64,000 nucleotides of DNA, taken from Fodinibius roseus. Its GTDB lineage: Bacteria; Bacteroidota; Rhodothermia; Balneolales; Balneolaceae. Both the position numbers and the translations under genes were made by a program. The notes beneath the pieces are model-generated. The model did no database searches, was not told the origin of the DNA, and worked only from the letters and a program-made list of their open reading frames with translations. The stretch lies in NCBI RefSeq assembly GCF_900129315.1, contig NZ_FQUS01000022.1, positions 26,651-90,650 on the forward strand, given 5' to 3'. Positions 26,768-35,258 of the stretch are shown here, piece after piece (positions within the stretch are counted from its first letter, which is position 1; each line of letters starts with the position of its first letter).

Positions 26768-28513
26768 TTACTCGTCGCCTTCAACCATTTCATTTAATGC
26801 GGCTCCTGAAGGAACCATCGGATAACAATTTTCGTGTTCTTCCACCTTGAAGTCCATGACCACGGGACCGTCATTGATCGCCATCGCCTGTTCCAGGACT
26901 TCATCCATTTCTTTGGGATTGGTGGCCCGGAGTCCGACGGCCCCGTAGCTTTCGGCCAGTTTCACAAAATCGGGATTCCCTTTCTTCAGGATCGAGTGGC
27001 TGTAGCGCTTGTTAAAAAACAGCTCCTGCCACTGCCGTACCATCCCCAGGCATTCGTTATTCATGATCGCAATTTTCAGGGGAACCTCATACTCGACAGC
27101 CGTCGCCAGTTCATAGGCCGTCATTTGGAAACCGCCATCGCCCGTGATACAGACCACCGTTCGGTCGGGACAGCCGAAAGCCGCTCCCATGGCCGCCGGG
27201 AAGCCGTAGCCCATGGTCCCCAGTCCCCCGGAAGAGAGGAACGAGCGCGGATAATTGAAGGTATAATGCTGAGCCGCCCACATCTGGTGCTGGCCGACGT
27301 CCGTCACAACAATAGCCTCGCCATTGGTATAGTGGGAGATTCGTTCGATCATCAGCTGTGGTTTAATCGTCGTTTCCGAATCAGGTACCTTCAGCGGGTG
27401 TTCACGCTTCCAGGTGTTGATGGTATCCCACCACTTCTCAGTATCTGGCTTCGTCGCCTGACGATCAATAGAGGGCAGCACTTTTTTGACATCGCCAACA
27501 ATGGGAATATCCACCGGCACATTCTTGCCGATGTTGGAAGGGTCAATATCGATGTGGATTTTCTTCGAATGGGGAGAAAATCCATCCAGCCGTCCCGTAA
27601 CCCGGTCATCGAACCGGGCCCCGACGGCCAGTAATACATCACATTCGGTCATCGCCATATTCGCATAATAGGTGCCATGCATGCCCAGCATGCCTACCGA
27701 CTGCGGCTTGCTTTCCGGAAAGCCACCCAGCCCCATTAATGTAGTGGTAACGGGGATGTTCAACCGCTCGGCCATTGCCGTAAGTTCTTCCCAGGCTTCT
27801 CCCAGTACCGCACCTCCTCCGGCATAGATCAGCGGTTTTTTGGCTTCGCTGAGCAATTGTGCCGCTTTGGAAATTTGTGTTGCGTGACCCTCTTCCGTCG
27901 GCTTATAGCTGGGGATAGAAATCTTTTTCAGTCCGCTGTAGCGGCACTCGGTATTCAGCATATCCTTGGGAAGATCCACCAGCACCGGACCCGGACGCCC
28001 GCTTGTCGCTACATGAAAGGCTTCCCGTACCACCTGCTCAAGATTATTGACGTCCTTGACCAGGTAGTTGTGCTTGGTAATGGGACGGGTAATACCGACA
28101 ATATCCGCCTCCTGAAACGCATCATTGCCGATCAGCTCCGTCGGCACCTGTCCCGTAAACACAACCAGCGGAATGGAATCCATCGCGGCGGTGGCGATAC
28201 CGGTGACCGTATTGGTGCCGCCCGGGCCGGATGTTACCAGTACCACACCGGCCTTGCCGGTAGCGCGGGCATAGCCGTCCGCAGCGTGGGCACCGGCCTG
28301 CTCATGTCGTATCAGCACATGATTGATATCGTGCTCGTCAAATAGCGCGTCATAGATAGGGAGTACTGCCCCGCCCGGGTAGCCGAAAATAGTATCTACC
28401 TTGATATCTTTAAGGGTTCGGATCAGCAGTTCCGCGCCGTTTAAAACAGCGGGTTCGGGTGTCTGGGATTTGTTGGTTGCACTGTCGATTGTTTGTGTTT
28501 TTGCTTGTGCCAT
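26768..28513 (-). CDS. ilvB: Acetolactate synthase large (catalytic) subunit
   Basis: TPP-, FAD- and Mg-dependent condensation of pyruvate with pyruvate or 2-oxobutyrate. FGYPGGAVLPIYD, the catalytic Glu in RHEQAGAHAADGY, and the TPP site GDGGFQMTAYELATAVEYE...MNNECLGMVRQWQ (written in parts) are complete. I place the start at ATG 28513 (MAQAKTQTIDS, preceded by an AGG-like site); a GTG at 28540 is the alternative. About 581 residues. First enzyme gene of the operon; a small membrane-protein ORF lies just upstream. Confidence 0.96.
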   Translation of the reverse strand: MAQAKTQTIDSATNKSQTPEPAVLNGAELLIRTLKDIKVDTIFGYPGGAVLPIYDALFDEHDINHVLIRHEQAGAHAADGYARATGKAGVVLVTSGPGGTNTVTGIATAAMDSIPLVVFTGQVPTELIGNDAFQEADIVGITRPITKHNYLVKDVNNLEQVVREAFHVATSGRPGPVLVDLPKDMLNTECRYSGLKKISIPSYKPTEEGHATQISKAAQLLSEAKKPLIYAGGGAVLGEAWEELTAMAERLNIPVTTTLMGLGGFPESKPQSVGMLGMHGTYYANMAMTECDVLLAVGARFDDRVTGRLDGFSPHSKKIHIDIDPSNIGKNVPVDIPIVGDVKKVLPSIDRQATKPDTEKWWDTINTWKREHPLKVPDSETTIKPQLMIERISHYTNGEAIVVTDVGQHQMWAAQHYTFNYPRSFLSSGGLGTMGYGFPAAMGAAFGCPDRTVVCITGDGGFQMTAYELATAVEYEVPLKIAIMNNECLGMVRQWQELFFNKRYSHSILKKGNPDFVKLAESYGAVGLRATNPKEMDEVLEQAMAINDGPVVMDFKVEEHENCYPMVPSGAALNEMVEGDE

Positions 28514-28602
28514 GTGACCTGGTAAATATACTTTTCCCACCAGAGGTCAGAAGGAAGTAAAATTGTTAGTTGAACTTTTATTCTAACCCCTGGCTGCTAT
28601 TA

Positions 28603-28836
28603 TTAGCTGATAATTAGAATTAGGTTAATAATGCCAGAAGTTAGAACAGGTAGAATAAGTAGAATACTAATTACACCTATTTCAGGAGAGATAGAAACAG
28701 CTGCCGATATGAATAAAGCAATAACGAATATCAACGAGATATAGTCCTGCGAGGACAATCCGAATAAAGGTTCGGAAGGTGCTGCAGTTGCGGATGTATG
28801 TGATACTTGTGTATTCAACGGTTGCTGTCTTTTCAA
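28603..28836 (-). CDS. Small two-helix membrane protein (hypothetical)
   Basis: 77 residues: hydrophilic N-terminal 30 residues, then two hydrophobic segments separated by ISPEIG, with an Ile/Leu-rich end (ISILLILPVLTSGIINLILIIS, given in parts as 56-77). I do not recognise it. Lying directly upstream of ilvB, an ORF so rich in Ile, Leu and Val codons could double as a leader for the branched-chain operon, but I see no terminator between it and ilvB, so a real small membrane protein is equally possible. Confidence 0.4.
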   Translation of the reverse strand: MKRQQPLNTQVSHTSATAAPSEPLFGLSSQDYISLIFVIALFISAAVSISPEIGVISILLILPVLTSGIINLILIIS

Positions 28837-29002
28837 TTAAGAATAGGCATGATAGAAAAAGGAGCATTCGTTGTCAAATAAAAAAGCAACTTTTTTTATT
28901 TTTTTTTCTCTTGTTTAGTTCGTGGATTCTTTTAGTTTTTAAACGTTATTTGAAATGATTAGCCTCGATTTCGAAACCTTGATATGTTTAGTGAGGTGCG
29001 AT

Positions 29003-29025
29003 AAAAAAAGGGATACTAATCCCTT
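29003..29025 (-). terminator. Intrinsic terminator in the ilvB 5' leader region
   Basis: On the minus strand AAGGGAT-tagt-ATCCCTT followed by a T run of 6 or more (the A run at 29003-29009 on the plus strand). No minus-strand gene lies upstream (ilvD is divergent), so it is either an attenuator of the ilv operon or the end of a short RNA. Confidence 0.6.
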
Positions 29026-29134
29026 AGTTACGGTTGCAAGTTCATTGCACCCAAAAAAGGCGCCCTCTTATGAAGTCCGGGTTGGATGGTCTAATCTCAG
29101 AAACAGTTTTTAAACAGATAAATAAATAAATTTT

Positions 29135-30814
29135 ATGGGCCGGAAACTTAATAAATACAGTTCTCAACTTACACAACAGCAGTCTCAGGTGGGCTCCCGC
29201 GCCATGCTTTACGGAGCGGGATTGACGGATGAGGATATGGATAAAGCCCAGGTGGGCATAGCCAGTACCGGGTGGGAGGGGAATCCCTGCAATATGCATC
29301 TCAATGACCTGGCCGGGCATGTCCGCGAGAGCACCTGGAATGCGGGACTGGTGGGGCTGATATTTCACAGCATCGGGGTGAGTGACGGTATTTCCATGGG
29401 GACGGAGGGCATGAAATACTCGCTGCAGTCGCGCGAGATTATCGCCGACTCCATTGAGACGGTGATGCGGGCCCAGTGGTATGATGCGAATATCTCGATT
29501 GTGGGGTGCGACAAGAATATGCCGGGCTCGGTGATCGCCATGGCCCGCCTGAACCGTCCTTCGATTATGGTGTACGGGGGGACCATCAGGCCGGGTAAGC
29601 TCAATGGAGAGGACCTCAATCTCGTTTCAGCCTTTGAATCCTATGGGGAATATCTTTCCGATAATATTGATGAGGATGAGCTGAATGACGTCATTCGGCA
29701 TGCCTGTCCCGGCGCCGGGGCCTGCGGCGGTATGTATACCGCCAATACCATGGCCTCGGCTATTGAGACGATGGGCATGAGCCTCCCGTTCAGTTCTTCA
29801 ATCCCGGCTACGCACAACCAAAAAATAGAAGAATGCCAAAAGGCGGGAGAGGCTATCCTGCACCTGCTGGAAAAAGATATCAAGCCGCGGGATATCATCA
29901 CGCGCAGAGCCCTGGAAAATGCGGTCACCATTACGGTGGCACTCGGGGGGTCGACGAACGCGGTGATGCACCTGCTGGCGATCGCACGGTCGGCCGGGGT
30001 CCCTTTCAGTATTGATGACTTCCAGGAGATCAGCAACCGGACGCCCTTTCTGGCTGATCTCAAACCCAGCGGCAAATATATGATGGAAGACCTTTACAAT
30101 GTGGGGGGGGTTCCGGCGGTGCAAAAGTTATTGTTGAAAGAAGGATTTCTGCAGGGAGATTGCCTTACGGTTACCGGCAAAACCCTCGAAGAGAATGTGG
30201 CCGATGTCCCCGGTTTATTTGAAGAGCAAAACATCATTGCCCCGGTAGAGAATCCGATAAAGGAGACGGGACACCTGCAGGTCCTGTACGGCAACTTGGC
30301 CCCGGAGGGCGCGGTGGCAAAGATTACGGGCAAAGAGGGGACCAAGTTTACCGGGACGGCCCGGGTCTATAATTCGGAAGAGGAGAGCCTGAAAGCTATT
30401 CAGGATGGGAAAGTACAGAAAGGGGATGTCGTTGTTATCCGGTATGAAGGGCCCAAAGGGGGGCCCGGAATGCGCGAGATGCTCTCTATTACGGCGGCTA
30501 TTATGGGAGCGGGACTCGGTAAAGAGGTGGCGCTTATTACCGATGGACGCTTTTCGGGCGGCAGCCATGGTTTTGTTATCGGTCATGTGACGCCGGAGGC
30601 GCAGGTAGGGGGACCGATCGGGTTGATCGAAGACGGGGACACTATCACTATTGACGCCGATGAGCGCATCATAAAGGTAGAACTTTCCGATGAGGAGCTG
30701 GAAAAGCGCCGCGAACACTGGGAGGCCCCGCCTTTGCAGGTTACCAGCGGCGCGCTCTACAAGTATGCCCGGTTGGTCTCTTCCGCCTCCGAGGGATGCG
30801 TTACGGATCAGTAA
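29135..30814 (+). CDS. ilvD: Dihydroxy-acid dehydratase
   Basis: Fe-S hydro-lyase giving 2-oxoisovalerate and 2-oxo-3-methylvalerate, shared by valine, leucine and isoleucine synthesis. 559 residues. Cluster ligands are in [16 protein letters not shown] and [16 protein letters not shown]-terminal [20 protein letters not shown] is typical. It is divergent from the ilv-leu operon, with 298 bases between it and the 28603-28836 ORF, and completes the pathway set in this window. Confidence 0.97.
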   Translation: MGRKLNKYSSQLTQQQSQVGSRAMLYGAGLTDEDMDKAQVGIASTGWEGNPCNMHLNDLAGHVRESTWNAGLVGLIFHSIGVSDGISMGTEGMKYSLQSREIIADSIETVMRAQWYDANISIVGCDKNMPGSVIAMARLNRPSIMVYGGTIRPGKLNGEDLNLVSAFESYGEYLSDNIDEDELNDVIRHACPGAGACGGMYTANTMASAIETMGMSLPFSSSIPATHNQKIEECQKAGEAILHLLEKDIKPRDIITRRALENAVTITVALGGSTNAVMHLLAIARSAGVPFSIDDFQEISNRTPFLADLKPSGKYMMEDLYNVGGVPAVQKLLLKEGFLQGDCLTVTGKTLEENVADVPGLFEEQNIIAPVENPIKETGHLQVLYGNLAPEGAVAKITGKEGTKFTGTARVYNSEEESLKAIQDGKVQKGDVVVIRYEGPKGGPGMREMLSITAAIMGAGLGKEVALITDGRFSGGSHGFVIGHVTPEAQVGGPIGLIEDGDTITIDADERIIKVELSDEELEKRREHWEAPPLQVTSGALYKYARLVSSASEGCVTDQ

Positions 30815-30900
30815 TCATCGCGGCAGTGAAACATGCTTTCTTTAAGCGTCCGTTGAAAACGCTGCAAAAAAGTAGGATAACGGGCGGGGGCATGATGCTG

Positions 30901-30946
30901 CCTGTTTAGCTAAGTGTTAACGGATACTTCATCGTTAACACACAGG
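30901..30946. terminator. Palindromic hairpin between convergent ilvD and metZ
   Basis: Inner arms GTGTTAACG (30914-30922) / CGTTAACAC (30933-30941) are perfect; outer arms CCTGT / ACAGG extend it. No T run, but it lies between two convergent genes, the usual place of a bidirectional terminator. Confidence 0.45.
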
Positions 30947-30960
30947 TTAAGTAGCTGATC

Positions 30961-32127
30961 TTATCTGAGGGCCTGTCCAATATCTTCCTGTATATCCTCT
31001 ATAGATTCGAGTCCCACCGCAATGCGCACCATGCCGGGCGTAATATTTACGGCTGCCCGTTCTTCATCGGTTAGTTTGGAATGGGTGGTCGAAGCCGGGT
31101 GGGTGGCAATGGTGCGGGTATCGCCCAGGTTGGCCGACAGCGAAAGGGTATTCAGCTTATCCAGAAACTGCTTGGCGGCCTCATACCCCCCACTGATGTT
31201 AAACGACACGACACCGCCTCCTTTTTTCATCTGCTTTTGAGCCAACTCGTATTGGGGATGGCTCGGGAGGAAGGGGTACTTGACCCATTCCACCTTCGGC
31301 TGTTCTTCCAGGAATGCTGCCAGCGCCAGGGCGTTTTCACAGTGCCGCTCCATGCGGACGGGCAGGGTCTCCAGGCTTTTGGAGAACATCCAGGCATTAA
31401 AAGGGGAGAGGGCCGGACCGGAATGGCGGGTAAAAAAGCTGATTTCATCAATATAGCGCTCCTTGCCGACGACTACGCCCCCGATGCCGCGTCCCTGTCC
31501 ATCGATAAACTTGGTCGCTGAATGCAGGCTGATATCGGCGCCGTAGGCCATCGGTTTTTGCAAGCAGGGGGTGGCAAAGCAGTTATCGACAATCATAATC
31601 AGTCCGTGAGCCTCAGCCAGCTGTCCCGCCCATTCCAGGTCGATGAGATCCAGTCCCGGGTTGGAGGGCGTTTCCAGAAAGAGCACCCGGGTATTATCAT
31701 TAATGAGCGATTCCCACTCTTCCGGGGTATCGATATTCCCATAGGAGTAATCAATGCCCCACTTGGGCAGAATACCGTTGAGAATCTGATGGGATGAGCC
31801 AAACAGCGAACGGCATGCCAGCACGTGATCGCCCTGTTCCAGCAGGCCGGCGAGGCTGGAAAATATAGCCGACATGCCCGAAGCGGTGGCTACCCCGGCT
31901 GGGGCCTCTTCCAGCTGACACATTTTTTGGACAAACTCATCGACATTCGGGTTGGAATACCGGCTGTAGACGTTGCCTTCCATTTCATTAGCAAAAAGCG
32001 CGCGGGCATGGTCGGCCGAGTCAAAAACGAAGCTTGACGTCATAAACAGCGGAGTCGAGTGTTCCCGCTGATCCGTGTGGCGGGTTTGGGTTCGTATGGC
32101 GTCTGTTTCTGGGTTTCGTTTACTCAT
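30961..32127 (-). CDS. metZ: O-succinylhomoserine sulfhydrylase / Cys-Met metabolism PLP enzyme
   Basis: Cys/Met-metabolism PLP family (fold type I), 388 residues. VATASGMSAIFSSL, DNCFATPCLQKP and SATKFIDGQGRGIGG carry the family signature, the last with the PLP lysine. The length and the FVFDSADHARALFANE segment fit MetZ best (homocysteine directly from sulfide); cystathionine gamma-synthase is the alternative. It lies 5 bases after the OsmC-family gene, so the two may be an operon. It would use sulfide from the cysI operon. Confidence 0.88.
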   Translation of the reverse strand: MSKRNPETDAIRTQTRHTDQREHSTPLFMTSSFVFDSADHARALFANEMEGNVYSRYSNPNVDEFVQKMCQLEEAPAGVATASGMSAIFSSLAGLLEQGDHVLACRSLFGSSHQILNGILPKWGIDYSYGNIDTPEEWESLINDNTRVLFLETPSNPGLDLIDLEWAGQLAEAHGLIMIVDNCFATPCLQKPMAYGADISLHSATKFIDGQGRGIGGVVVGKERYIDEISFFTRHSGPALSPFNAWMFSKSLETLPVRMERHCENALALAAFLEEQPKVEWVKYPFLPSHPQYELAQKQMKKGGGVVSFNISGGYEAAKQFLDKLNTLSLSANLGDTRTIATHPASTTHSKLTDEERAAVNITPGMVRIAVGLESIEDIQEDIGQALR

Positions 32128-32132
32128 GGCGG

Positions 32133-32552
32133 TTATTGAGGAGGGTTGATTTCGAAGCTGTGGGTGATCTCGGAAGTCTTTTCCAGCGTTTTGGAAACCG
32201 AGCAGTATTTGTTCAGCGATAAACTGATGGCGCGTTCCACCTTGCGCTGGTCAAGGTCGCCGGTAAAGATATAGTGCATGTGGATGGTCTTGAACTCCGA
32301 ATACGTCCCCGTCTTCTGGCGGTCCCCATCCACGACGACCTCGAGGTCCTGCAGCTCCTGTTTCTGTTTTTCCAGGATGCCGATGATATCGATGGCACTG
32401 CATCCACCTGCCCCGGCCAGCAAGAGCTGCATGGGACTCATTCCCCCCTCCAGTCCGCCTACCTTTCTGGAGCCATCCATCCGGATACGTCCTCCTTCTT
32501 CATTAGCGGCTTCCATGTGGGTTCCTTCGAGCTGGTCGATCGTAATTTTCAT
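32133..32552 (-). CDS. OsmC/Ohr-family protein
   Basis: 139 residues, thiol-dependent peroxidase fold. GGMSPMQLLLAGAGGCSAIDIIGIL carries the first Cys (about residue 52) and the segment with KYCSVSKTLE the second Cys (about 121), the Cys pair of the OsmC family. It begins MKITIDQLEG. It probably reduces hydroperoxides. It is 5 bases upstream of metZ, a possible link to sulfur metabolism. Confidence 0.85.
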   Translation of the reverse strand: MKITIDQLEGTHMEAANEEGGRIRMDGSRKVGGLEGGMSPMQLLLAGAGGCSAIDIIGILEKQKQELQDLEVVVDGDRQKTGTYSEFKTIHMHYIFTGDLDQRKVERAISLSLNKYCSVSKTLEKTSEITHSFEINPPQ

Positions 32553-32665
32553 GAAGAATAACAGGTTTTGTGGTAATTAAAGGAGGCGGGAACTTACATA
32601 AATAGGATGAGGGAATAAAGGTTTGGCAGGGATAAAAACAGCGGCCGGAGCCGGAGCATCAAAAA

Positions 32666-33286
32666 TTATCCCGGCCGGTGCCGTTCCTCCAGTCGTTCCA
32701 CCACCTGCCCCAGCGATATATCCTTTTCCGCCAGCAGTACCATCAGGTGGTAAAGCAGATCCGAGACTTCGCCCACAAAGGCGTCCCGATTATCGTTTTT
32801 GGCCTCAATAATGGCTTCCACCGCTTCTTCACCGACTTTTTGTGCAATCATATCCACCCCTTCTTCGAAGAGATGCGTAGTATAAGAATCCTCCGGTCGT
32901 TCGCTCTTGCGGCCGGCGATCAGCTGCTCCAGTCGGTTTAGAAAATACAGATTTTGCTTCGGTTTAAAATCTTTTCGGAAAAAACAGGACCGGTTGCCCG
33001 TATGGCAGGTCGGTCCCTGTGGATGTGCAAGAACAAGCAGCGTATCGTGGTCACAATCCCGCTGCAGGTCTACCAGCTCCAGGTAGTTGCCCGACGTTTC
33101 GCCTTTGGTCCACAGCCGCTCTTTTGTGCGGCTGTAAAACGTCACCCGCTCTTTTTCGAGAGTGGTTTTGAGCGCTTCTTCATTCATATAGCCAAGCATT
33201 AATACCTGGAAATTATCCGCATCCTGAATTACAGCGGGAATAAGTCCCCCGCCTTTTTCGAAGTCTAAGGTGTCGATGTCAATCAT
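32666..33286 (-). CDS. hisIE: Bifunctional phosphoribosyl-AMP cyclohydrolase / phosphoribosyl-ATP pyrophosphatase
   Basis: Two consecutive steps of histidine synthesis. The HisI domain (1-110) has the metal/active-site segments QRDCDHDTLLV and GPTCHTGNRSCFF; the HisE domain (about 115-206) has DSYTTHLFEEGVDMIAQKVGEEAVE. 206 residues, usual for the fusion. hisF lies 137 bases away and hisA 4 kb away, so the his genes are scattered. Confidence 0.95.
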   Translation of the reverse strand: MIDIDTLDFEKGGGLIPAVIQDADNFQVLMLGYMNEEALKTTLEKERVTFYSRTKERLWTKGETSGNYLELVDLQRDCDHDTLLVLAHPQGPTCHTGNRSCFFRKDFKPKQNLYFLNRLEQLIAGRKSERPEDSYTTHLFEEGVDMIAQKVGEEAVEAIIEAKNDNRDAFVGEVSDLLYHLMVLLAEKDISLGQVVERLEERHRPG

Positions 33287-33423
33287 GGTATGTCAGTTGC
33301 GTGAAGCGTAGTTCGTATTCTGTCTTTTATTTTGCTTATGATCTGTTGGAGTAGGCCGAACCTCCGCAATACGCAGTGCGACCTATCCCTCCGTGTTATG
33401 GACCGGAAACGGGCCCGTACCAA

Positions 33424-34188
33424 TTATGTTTCTATGTTACGTACCGGGATGTTTGATTTCCCCAGTTCTTTCTTGAGATCAGCTATCTCAATTTCTCCAA
33501 AGTGAAAAATGCTGGCCGCCAGGACGGCATCCGCCTTTCCGGTTTTGACCGCATCAATGCAGTGTCGTATGGTTCCCGCCCCTCCGCTGGCAATCACCGG
33601 GATCGAAACCCGGTCGTTTACCGCGGAAAGCAGTTCGAGGTCGAAGCCGGACTTGGTGCCGTCGCGGTCCATGCTGGTCAGCAGGATTTCTCCAGCACCC
33701 CGCCGTTCGGCTTCGGTAATCCACTGCAGGGCATCCTTGCCGGTGTTTTTTGAACCGCCCGAAATGTAGACCGTCCACTGAGACCCGGTTCGTTTGGCAT
33801 CCACGGCCGCTACGATGCACTGCGATCCGAATTGCCGGGACGCTCTGTCAATCAGGCCGGGATTTCGGACGATCGCACTGTTGAGGGATACTTTGTCCGC
33901 ACCGGCATGCAGGATATCCGCAATTTCATCCACGCTGCCGATACCACCACCCACGGTAAACGGGATATCAATCCGCCGTGCAATTTGTGTGACCAGCTTA
34001 ACCAGGGTCTTTCGCTTTTCCCTGGTTGCGGTTATGTCCAGAAAGACCAGCTCGTCGGCCCCCTCCTCCGAGTAGCGCTGTGCCAACTCCACCGGATCAC
34101 CGGCGTCGCGCAGTCCTTCAAAATTTATTCCCTTAACGGTCCGACCATCTTTAATATCCAAACAGGGGATGATCCGTTTTGTCAGCAT
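33424..34188 (-). CDS. hisF: Imidazole glycerol phosphate synthase cyclase subunit
   Basis: TIM-barrel cyclase that uses ammonia from HisH. 254 residues; start [20 protein letters not shown] is the family start, catalytic Asp in PCLDIKDGR and [11 protein letters not shown]; phosphate-binding VIASGGAG. HisH is not in the window. Confidence 0.97.
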   Translation of the reverse strand: MLTKRIIPCLDIKDGRTVKGINFEGLRDAGDPVELAQRYSEEGADELVFLDITATREKRKTLVKLVTQIARRIDIPFTVGGGIGSVDEIADILHAGADKVSLNSAIVRNPGLIDRASRQFGSQCIVAAVDAKRTGSQWTVYISGGSKNTGKDALQWITEAERRGAGEILLTSMDRDGTKSGFDLELLSAVNDRVSIPVIASGGAGTIRHCIDAVKTGKADAVLAASIFHFGEIEIADLKKELGKSNIPVRNIET

Positions 34189-34294
34189 ACCTGTGTTTAG
34201 GTGATTAGTTTCGTTTTACAATTTTTTCTATATAGCTTAATGAAGCTGAATTTAAGGCATTGTAAGCAGGGAATCACAATTTATTTCAGGTCAT

Positions 34295-34813
34295 ATGCGT
34301 CTATTAGCAAATATGTTTCTATTTATTTTTGAACTGTGTTTCAAGCTGGCGGCTTCCCTCGCAGCCATTATTGCTATGGCAGCACAGGGCGGGGTTATTT
34401 CGAAGGTGGCAGCCGGCTTTTATTCACTCCCCGAAGCGGTACGGGAGATTATCTGGTGGGTTAGAAATATTCCTGAAATAGGAAAAATAGTAAATGATTA
34501 CAATACATTGACGGCTGCAAATTTCAATCAAAAATACGGGTCCGGAGCCGTCAATTATGTCATGGACTATCTTAATGAGGCCGTTGACTACCTTCAGCAG
34601 GTATATTTGAATATTTCGGGTCAGCCGGTGGGCACGGTGTCGGCTGCGGTCGTTGTTTTTTTAATTTTTTACCTCGTAGCACGCATTGCTCGTTTTGTGC
34701 GGCAGGAGGGACAAGGTTCATTTGTCACTCGTTTCGAACGCCGTGCCGGTGATCGCGTGTTTAAGAAAAAGGAGAATTCACCGGAACATTATGACAGTAC
34801 GAAGTGGACATAA
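34295..34813 (+). CDS. Hypothetical two-helix membrane protein
   Basis: 172 residues, not recognised. There are two hydrophobic segments, an N-terminal one (about 5-35) and one at about 115-138 (VSAAVVVFLIFYLVARIAR), with a 75-residue soluble part between them that would lie outside the cytosol if the N-terminus is a membrane anchor. The C-terminus is basic and hydrophilic. It is preceded by 106 bases from the divergent hisF start. Confidence 0.6.
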   Translation: MRLLANMFLFIFELCFKLAASLAAIIAMAAQGGVISKVAAGFYSLPEAVREIIWWVRNIPEIGKIVNDYNTLTAANFNQKYGSGAVNYVMDYLNEAVDYLQQVYLNISGQPVGTVSAAVVVFLIFYLVARIARFVRQEGQGSFVTRFERRAGDRVFKKKENSPEHYDSTKWT

Positions 34814-35028
34814 ATGTTTTTTTTTGAGGACGATTTTTTTAGGAAAATCATTGCAAAACCTCGCATCTCTCTTTCCGGCCGCCGTTCGTGCTCCATGAGC
34901 ATGGCCAGGGGGGCGCTCAATAATTAATTTAAACCATTTCTAAATTTAGGGTAATACTGTTATATAAAGAAATTAAATGGTAAACTACATTCAGGTAAAT
35001 ATTAATAAACGAGGTAGAGGTGATTGTT
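34814..35028. other. Noncoding spacer before Cys-rich microprotein
   Basis: AT-rich space; promoter for the 35029 ORF probably here. No repeat recognised. Confidence 0.4.
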
Positions 35029-35127
35029 ATGGCAAAACCAAAAGAGTGTCCTCGATGCGGTTCTACCGCAGTTGAACCCTGTCATCAGGAACCGAAGGTA
35101 GACTGTATCAGGGACGAAAAGAAATAA
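35029..35127 (+). CDS. 32-residue cysteine-rich microprotein (zinc-ribbon-like)
   Basis: ATG 35029 to TAA 35125-35127, too short for usual gene finders. It begins MAKPKECPRCGSTAVE and has four Cys: CPRC then two more (residues 7, 10, 18 and 26). The CxxC plus later Cys resembles half of a zinc ribbon. An AGAGGTG Shine-Dalgarno-like site (35016-35022) with 6-base spacing and a strong terminator 26 bases after the stop codon support a real, separately transcribed small gene. Function unknown; in-frame GTG at 35020 is an alternative start. Confidence 0.65.
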   Translation: MAKPKECPRCGSTAVEPCHQEPKVDCIRDEKK

Positions 35128-35152
35128 CGATATCTTATATTATTAATGATTC

Positions 35153-35188
35153 AAAAGCCGCTCTGACTGATCAGAGCGGCTTTTTTTA
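35153..35188 (+). terminator. Rho-independent terminator of the microprotein gene
   Basis: AAAAGCCGCTCTGA-ctga-TCAGAGCGGC then TTTTTTT. One of the strongest in the window. Confidence 0.9.
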
Positions 35189-35258
35189 TGGTGTTCTTTG
35201 ATCTGTATACTTGACCCAAGGTTACTTAACTGAAAATTTTCGAACACTTGGGAACCTT

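Noticed and set aside
28955..29113. Plus ORF of 52 residues upstream of ilvD
   Set aside because: No ribosome site, crosses the minus-strand terminator, no Ile/Leu/Val run; I do not treat it as a leader peptide.
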